Assembly: GCA_024401945.1 (NCBI GenBank)
Contig: JAKSKC010000068.1
Span: 1 to 7,516 of the forward strand
DNA length: 7,516 nt
From: Bacteroidales bacterium
Lineage (GTDB): Bacteria > Bacteroidota > Bacteroidia > Bacteroidales > UBA932
Direction: 5' to 3'
Under the pieces are notes generated by a model. It made no database searches. It had not been told where the DNA came from and saw only the letters and a program-made list of their open reading frames with translations. Shown here piece after piece: positions 6,089 to 7,516 of this stretch. The position numbers and the translations under genes were made by a program. The stretch's first letter is position 1; each line of letters begins with the position of its first letter.

Positions 6089-7489
6089 ATGAGTCCTCTC
6101 AATAAAGAAATACTGCACATAGCGCTTCCCAGCATTCTGGCGAACATAACCGTTCCTGTTGTAGGTATGGTGGATATGGCTGTCGCCGGTCATCTGCACG
6201 GTGATGCAGGAGCGGCGGCTTTCATCGGTGCCGTTTCCATCGGGTCGATGCTGTTCGACCTCCTGTATTGGAATTTCTATTTCCTCAGGGCGGGGTCGAG
6301 CGGACTTGCTGCACAGGCGTTCGGACGGGGGGACCGAAGGGAGTGCTCCCGCATCCTGGTTCGCGGAGTCGGGGTCGCACTTGCGTTCTCGCTGTTGATA
6401 CTGGCTCTTCAAGTGCCTTTTCTGAAACTGGCCTTCCTCGTGGTGGACTGCTCCCCGGAGGTGGCGGAGCTGGCTTTCAGATATTTTTATATCCGTGTGT
6501 GGGCGGCTCCGGCAACCGTTTCTCTGATGGCTCTGCGCGGCTGGTTCATAGGGATGCAGGATTCCCTGAGCTCGATGTGGACTGATCTGACGGTGAATGT
6601 CGTGAATGTCCTGGCGAGCATCGTGCTGAGCGTGGGGATAGGAAGTTTCGACGGATTCGGCTTTGCCGGGATTGCATATGGAACCGTTGTTGCGCAATAC
6701 TGTGGGCTGGCATACGCCTTTTTCCGAGTGCTTTCAAGATATGGAGACCTCGTTTCTGCCGATGGCAGGTTCGATGTTTCCCTTATCGGGGAATCGTTCC
6801 GTAGGGAAGACCTCAGGTCATTCTTTACACTCAACCGGGACTTGTTTCTGAGGTCTCTGGGCATTACGGCCATTTACATAGGGTTCACGGTGATTTCAGC
6901 CCGCTTCGGTGATCTGATGCTTGCTTCAAGCGCCATCATAATGAAGATACTGATGCTGTTCTCATTCTTTACGGACGGGTTTGCCTATGCGGGGGAGGCC
7001 CTTTGCGGCAAATATATCGGCCAGGGCTCGGTGGAGATGACTCGCAGGAGTGTGCGTGGCGTTTTTATCTGGAGCATGGGCATTGCTGCAGTATTCATCC
7101 TCATCTATGTTACGGCGGGGATTCCTCTGGTGAAGCTGATGACAACGGATGGCGCCGTGGTCGAAGCATGCCGTGCCTTCATCCCGTGGCTGGTGCTGAT
7201 GCCGCCTCTCGGCTGTGCGGCTTTTACCTGGGATGGAATCTATGAGGGGGCTACCGCGTCCAGACCGATAAGGGATGCGATGTTGTGGGCGATGGTGGCG
7301 TTCTTCGGGGTGTGGACCGCCGGCAAATTTGTTCTTGATCACTTTTTTCCTTGTGCGGAGAATTATGGGTATCAGGCCATCCATACACTTCTGGCTGCGT
7401 ATTTCATGCATCTCCTTGTCCGTACTGTCTATCTTTCGGTGACCTATCGCCGGTGTATCCTGGTTGTTCCGTTTGTGAATCATCTCTAA
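6089..7489 (+). CDS. MATE family efflux transporter (DinF-like branch)
   Basis: An inner-membrane antiporter that would export cationic drugs or metabolites in exchange for Na+ or H+; the substrate cannot be read from the sequence. The 466-residue protein is hydrophobic throughout, with about 12 predicted membrane spans in two six-helix halves. The first half begins with 'LPSILANITVPVVGMVDMAVAGHL' (helix 1) and the second near residue 250. Features seen in DinF-type MATE proteins include 'YWNFYFLRAGSSGLAAQAFG' (60-79), 'ALRGWFIGMQD' (148-158), 'DGFAYAGEALCGKYIGQG' (296-313) and 'WDGIYEGATA' (381-390). The start ATG directly follows the rsgA stop (TAGATG) with no gap, so it is very likely translated from the rnr-rsgA transcript. 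A short tail (about 451-466) follows the last span. There is no recognisable terminator in the 27 bases after the stop. The family is sure; the dinF assignment is tentative. Confidence 0.93.
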   Translation: MSPLNKEILHIALPSILANITVPVVGMVDMAVAGHLHGDAGAAAFIGAVSIGSMLFDLLYWNFYFLRAGSSGLAAQAFGRGDRRECSRILVRGVGVALAFSLLILALQVPFLKLAFLVVDCSPEVAELAFRYFYIRVWAAPATVSLMALRGWFIGMQDSLSSMWTDLTVNVVNVLASIVLSVGIGSFDGFGFAGIAYGTVVAQYCGLAYAFFRVLSRYGDLVSADGRFDVSLIGESFRREDLRSFFTLNRDLFLRSLGITAIYIGFTVISARFGDLMLASSAIIMKILMLFSFFTDGFAYAGEALCGKYIGQGSVEMTRRSVRGVFIWSMGIAAVFILIYVTAGIPLVKLMTTDGAVVEACRAFIPWLVLMPPLGCAAFTWDGIYEGATASRPIRDAMLWAMVAFFGVWTAGKFVLDHFFPCAENYGYQAIHTLLAAYFMHLLVRTVYLSVTYRRCILVVPFVNHL

Positions 7490-7516
7490 GAAGCTGTTTT
7501 GAATTTTTCCAGTAAA

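Noticed and set aside
5840..6697. A 285-codon open frame on the minus strand across the rsgA-MATE junction.
   Set aside because: Both plus-strand genes are clear family members and abut exactly. The antisense frame is rich in Arg, His and Gln with no recognisable pattern.
7490..7516. AT-rich tail after the MATE stop, considered as a terminator.
   Set aside because: It contains a run of five T (7504-7508) but no upstream stem that I can draw, and the window ends too soon to judge.

Overview
This 7.5 kb window looks like ordinary chromosomal DNA from a Bacteroidota bacterium, most likely of the order Bacteroidales. Three things support this. The left edge holds the C-terminus of a fimbrillin-like (Mfa/FimA-type) surface protein, a family typical of that order. 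The one clear promoter region carries two copies of the Bacteroidota -7 element TAnnTTTG. No gene start has a convincing Shine-Dalgarno sequence. Genus is not resolved, and the GC content is moderately high for the order.

Layout: (i) 2-358 (+) is the 3' end of a fimbrillin-family gene cut by the window edge. (ii) 359-482 is a convergent intergenic gap holding a tight run of small inverted repeats, one of which looks like a terminator for the minus-strand genes. (iii) 483-3108 (-) is a two-gene unit transcribed leftwards: gpmI (cofactor-independent phosphoglycerate mutase) followed by manA (class I mannose-6-phosphate isomerase). (iv) About 3109-3146 is a very short divergent promoter region with two face-to-face TAnnTTTG boxes and a 6-bp inverted repeat. 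(v) 3147-7489 (+) is a tightly packed three-gene unit: rnr (RNase R-type exoribonuclease), rsgA (30S-maturation GTPase, overlapping rnr by one base) and a MATE-family multidrug/Na+ antiporter (directly abutting rsgA). (vi) 7490-7516 is a short AT-rich tail with no recognisable gene.

The minus-strand unit is central carbon metabolism: lower glycolysis, plus entry and exit of mannose-6-P at fructose-6-P. The plus-strand unit couples RNA turnover with small-subunit ribosome assembly, and adds a membrane exporter with no obvious functional link. The two units appear to share overlapping, probably mutually exclusive, start regions.

I see no mobile element, CRISPR array, tRNA, rRNA or toxin-antitoxin system, and no convincing previously undescribed system. 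The points most worth a second look are the divergent promoter arrangement, the hairpin-dense 359-496 gap, and the compact RNase R co-transcribed with RsgA.
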